Positions 22,456 to 24,658 of a DNA stretch of 24,658 nt are shown here, in pieces. The notes under the pieces were generated by a model. The model had not been told where the DNA came from and did not search any database. It saw only the letters and a program-made list of their open reading frames with translations. Origin of the DNA: an uncultured Christensenellaceae bacterium (GTDB taxonomy: Bacteria > Bacillota > Clostridia > Christensenellales > Borkfalkiaceae); the NCBI GenBank assembly GCA_910587625.1, contig CAJUMW010000022.1, positions 1 to 24,658 on the forward strand, given 5' to 3'. Numbering within the stretch: position 1 is the first letter of the stretch; every line of letters starts with the position of its first letter. A program made the translations under genes and the position numbers.

Positions 22456-22488
22456 TCAAAATTTGAGCCGCTGTAAACAAAGAATACA
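22456..22488. repeat. Direct repeat copy 2
   Basis: Second copy of the 33-bp repeat (see 21835-21867). It lies about 20 bp beyond the histidine-kinase stop and may mark the other side of an old insertion or duplication. Confidence 0.6.
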
Positions 22489-22509
22489 ACCGGCAAAAAA
22501 ACACTGCAG

Positions 22510-23835
22510 CTATATCTTCAAAACCACATCGACGAAAAACTCAGTACCGCTGTTGTACACACGTGCCGAGCCTCCGTATTTTTCGGCGACGGCGGCGATA
22601 GAAGCAAGTCCCGTACCCTGTCCCCCGTGCTTGGTAGAGCGGTATGCGCCGTCACCACTTTTCAGAGCGTTTCCGTCAAAACCGTTGGTGGAGACCACAT
22701 ACAGACTGTTTCCGTGACGTATCTCTGTTGTCAGATTAAAATAACGTTTACCCTCGGGCAGCCCGATACAGGCTTGTATCGCGTTTTCCATAATATTTCC
22801 GAAAAGTGCCGCCATGTCCAATTCGGAAAACGTAAGGGGTTCTGGAAGCTCTATTTTCCATTCCGTTCTTATTCCATCGGCTTCCGCCAATTCATGATAA
22901 TGCCCGAACAGCGCGTTTAGCGCGGCGTTTGCGCAGTAGCTCGGGGGGACACTTTTGTTAAGCCGCTGTTCATACTCGGAAAGGTGTGCCCGTACGCCGT
23001 CGATATCGTTCTTTTCGGCAAGCGCTGATAAAATATGTACAGATTGCCGAAAATCGTGCCTTAACCTTTGTGATTGCTTCATATACTCCTGTAATTCTCG
23101 GTATTGGTGCGACTGCATTTCAAGCAGCTGCGAGCGCTTTTCAAGCTCCGTGCGCTCCAACAGTACAATCGCTCCATGATAAAAAAACACATAGATTATT
23201 ATAAGCACCGTCATCATTAAGAATTCAAACAGCGGAAACAGATAGTACATTCGTCCCACAAGGATATTTTCGTATGAAATAGGGGCAGCCAATATATTGA
23301 ACAAAAAGAATATAAACGACAGTGCGCTGACTGAGTACCAGATTTTTGCCGAATCAAGTCTATCCAGCATTTTAGAAGCATACTTGCAGGAGGGGTAAAA
23401 AGCAAGCAGCGCCATAAGGCAGGAAAGACCTAACTGGAACAGCTGTGCCTCCGTTGAAAAGTCCGTGGCGCCGGAAGACGGGTTAATATGAGCGTCAAAG
23501 GCATAAGCGAACTGTGCGGGAAAGCTTTGCGCCGCGCAGACGCCCACATAAACGGCAAGCGCTCTCGGGAAATCGGTAGTTATTGTAAGGCGGTACAGAA
23601 AGAAAGATATTATAATAAAAGGGACAAGTATTATGTTCGCGTCGATTTTCAGCGCCGACGTCGCCAGCGAACCTAAGACCGCAAACGGAATTATAACGCA
23701 TGCGCAAAGAGCTGCCGTTTTCGGCAAAGAGTATCTCATATGATTTTTTACGGGATAATAACAGGAGAGCACCGTGGGGATCAGAATAAAAAACTGCGGC
23801 ATCTCGGAAAGCCAGTCAAGTACATTTACTGTCAT
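22510..23835 (-). CDS. AgrC-like GHKL sensor histidine kinase
   Basis: A 441-residue membrane kinase starting at ATG 23835, behind AAAGGGGTGAG, four bases after the regulator stop. The frame is open further upstream but overlaps the regulator gene. About six membrane helices fill the first 210 residues. A coiled coil (LERTELEKRSQLLEMQ) leads to the phosphoacceptor motif RLRHDFRQ. The C-terminal GHKL ATPase has the N box (NIMENAIQA) and G box (GGQGTGLASI). This is the layout of AgrC/HPK10 kinases that sense peptide or membrane signals. No agrB processing protease or agrD peptide gene lies in the window, so the ligand is unknown. It pairs with the LytTR regulator upstream in the same operon. 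Confidence 0.88.
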   Translation of the reverse strand: MTVNVLDWLSEMPQFFILIPTVLSCYYPVKNHMRYSLPKTAALCACVIIPFAVLGSLATSALKIDANIILVPFIIISFFLYRLTITTDFPRALAVYVGVCAAQSFPAQFAYAFDAHINPSSGATDFSTEAQLFQLGLSCLMALLAFYPSCKYASKMLDRLDSAKIWYSVSALSFIFFLFNILAAPISYENILVGRMYYLFPLFEFLMMTVLIIIYVFFYHGAIVLLERTELEKRSQLLEMQSHQYRELQEYMKQSQRLRHDFRQSVHILSALAEKNDIDGVRAHLSEYEQRLNKSVPPSYCANAALNALFGHYHELAEADGIRTEWKIELPEPLTFSELDMAALFGNIMENAIQACIGLPEGKRYFNLTTEIRHGNSLYVVSTNGFDGNALKSGDGAYRSTKHGGQGTGLASIAAVAEKYGGSARVYNSGTEFFVDVVLKI

Positions 23836-23839
23836 ACGC

Positions 23840-24577
23840 TCACCCCTTTCCTCTTCTTTGAACGCCGCGTATTTTGGCGAAATTATAGTCCCGCGCCGCC
23901 TGTTCGATCTTAAGCCGGTCGCGTACCCGTATGGGGAGCCGCGCGCCGTTTTCAAGTATGCAGCAGCTGTTTTCAAAATCGGTAATATAATCGGCGTTTA
24001 CGGTAATGCCCTTGTTTATGGGAATAAACCTCGCGTCTCCGTTGGTCTGCTCAATAAACTGCGGCATGGTCATGCGGCTGCGAAGCTCCGTGCCGTCCGT
24101 AAGTGTGATATCCAGATAGTGCGCGTCGGTTATGACCGAAACGATATTTTCAAACGGCACGCGGACAGTCCGTCTTTCGCTGTAAAACTCAATGTAATTA
24201 TGCTTGGGCAGAAGCGCAAGCGCGTCCCTCAGGACGTTCTCGACGCGCTCCTCCGCAAAGGGCTTGATGATGTATTCAAACGCGTGACAGGAGAACGCTT
24301 CGGGCATGCACTCTCCGCAGGAGGTCAGGAAGACTAACAGACAAGCGCCGTCGTTTTCGCGGAGCTTTTTCGCCGCCGAAACGCCGTCGATACCGTTCAT
24401 GAAAATATCCATAAAAACAACATCGTATCCGCGCTCATCAAGAGAGACGAGAAAGCTCTCCCCGTCCGAAAACGCGGATATTTCCGTTTCCACGCCGTAT
24501 TCACGTCCAAAGCAGCGGCATATCTCCGTCATCTCATTGATATAAATTCGCTCGTCGTCTACCAAAGCTATATGCAT
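23840..24577 (-). CDS. LytTR-family response regulator (AgrA-like)
   Basis: A 245-residue regulator starting at ATG 24577 (MHIALVDDERI), behind AGAGGTGAGG; an ATG at 24598 seven codons upstream is less well placed. The receiver domain has the acidic pair D7-D8, phosphoacceptor D57 (VVFMDIFMNG), a Thr in FLTSCGE and Lys105 in YIIKPF. A LytTR DNA-binding domain spans about 130-235, with FIPINKGITVNADYI and a C-terminal RVRDRLKIEQA. It would bind direct repeats upstream of target promoters when phosphorylated by the adjacent kinase. It heads a two-gene operon; its promoter would lie beyond 24577 but no clear one is visible in the last 80 bases. Confidence 0.92.
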   Translation of the reverse strand: MHIALVDDERIYINEMTEICRCFGREYGVETEISAFSDGESFLVSLDERGYDVVFMDIFMNGIDGVSAAKKLRENDGACLLVFLTSCGECMPEAFSCHAFEYIIKPFAEERVENVLRDALALLPKHNYIEFYSERRTVRVPFENIVSVITDAHYLDITLTDGTELRSRMTMPQFIEQTNGDARFIPINKGITVNADYITDFENSCCILENGARLPIRVRDRLKIEQAARDYNFAKIRGVQRRGKG

Positions 24578-24658
24578 ATTCCTCACCTCTTTTTTCATAA
24601 TTATTAGCCATGAGCAAAACCCACAAATCCGTATAGAAAGCGAATTTGAAGCCCCACT

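Noticed and set aside
1..24658. CRISPR array
   Set aside because: No regularly spaced repeats with unique spacers; the TGGTCA repeats are paired and too short.

Overview
The window looks like a Firmicutes genome, most likely a gut member of the Clostridia (Oscillospiraceae/Ruminococcaceae type). The basis is the AGGAGG-type ribosome binding sites, the roughly half-GC coding style and a characteristic set of clostridial conjugative-element families. No 16S or other taxonomic marker is present, so this is an inference. Almost all real genes lie on the minus strand.

Region 1 (1-415) is the 3' end of an IS5-family insertion sequence, cut by the window edge and sitting 5 bp beyond the topB stop codon. 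Region 2 (about 421-20936) is one flank of an integrative conjugative element (ICE). Read in transcription order, from high to low coordinates, it holds: a DUF6075 gene and an XF1762-family gene behind a near-consensus promoter; parA-parB; a DUF6017 replication initiator-like gene and a radical SAM gene; a Cys-rich small protein, a PAPS-reductase-family gene and a small unknown gene; a structured leader; a PcfB/DUF3801-like gene; the VirD4 coupling protein; a VirB2-like pilin; a VirB6-like membrane protein; a PrgI-family protein; the VirB4 ATPase; a cytosine-methyltransferase-like gene; a CD1108-type membrane protein split by a frameshift; a small membrane protein; a DUF4315-like protein; and topoisomerase III. 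Partition and replication genes maintain the excised element. VirD4, VirB4, VirB6, VirB2 and PrgI form the mating channel, with PcfB and TopB as DNA-processing accessories. No relaxase, ICE recombinase or other ICE end is visible; they should lie left of position 1.

Region 3 (20937-22509) is mostly non-coding: convergent terminators, a tyrosine-integrase C-terminal fragment broken inside its catalytic HxxR region, then a repeat-rich block with three pairs of TGGTCA repeats, a 197-bp-offset duplication, a 5' half of a tRNA-Pro-like gene split near the anticodon loop, and a 33-bp direct repeat. This resembles a worn integration hotspot. Region 4 (22510-24577) is an AgrC/AgrA-like two-component pair (GHKL histidine kinase and LytTR regulator) without agrB or agrD.

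The most interesting points are: (a) an A7 run that splits the CD1108-type gene; (b) an in-frame TAA in the PcfB-like gene, followed by 67 more open codons running to the VirD4 start; (c) a PAPS-reductase-like gene whose natural start appears to be ATA; (d) an exact 13-bp near-palindrome at three places in the ICE; (e) two strongly structured intergenic elements; and (f) the att-like debris at the right end. Together a-c and the IS insertion suggest a decaying ICE, or recoding, or an imperfect assembly.
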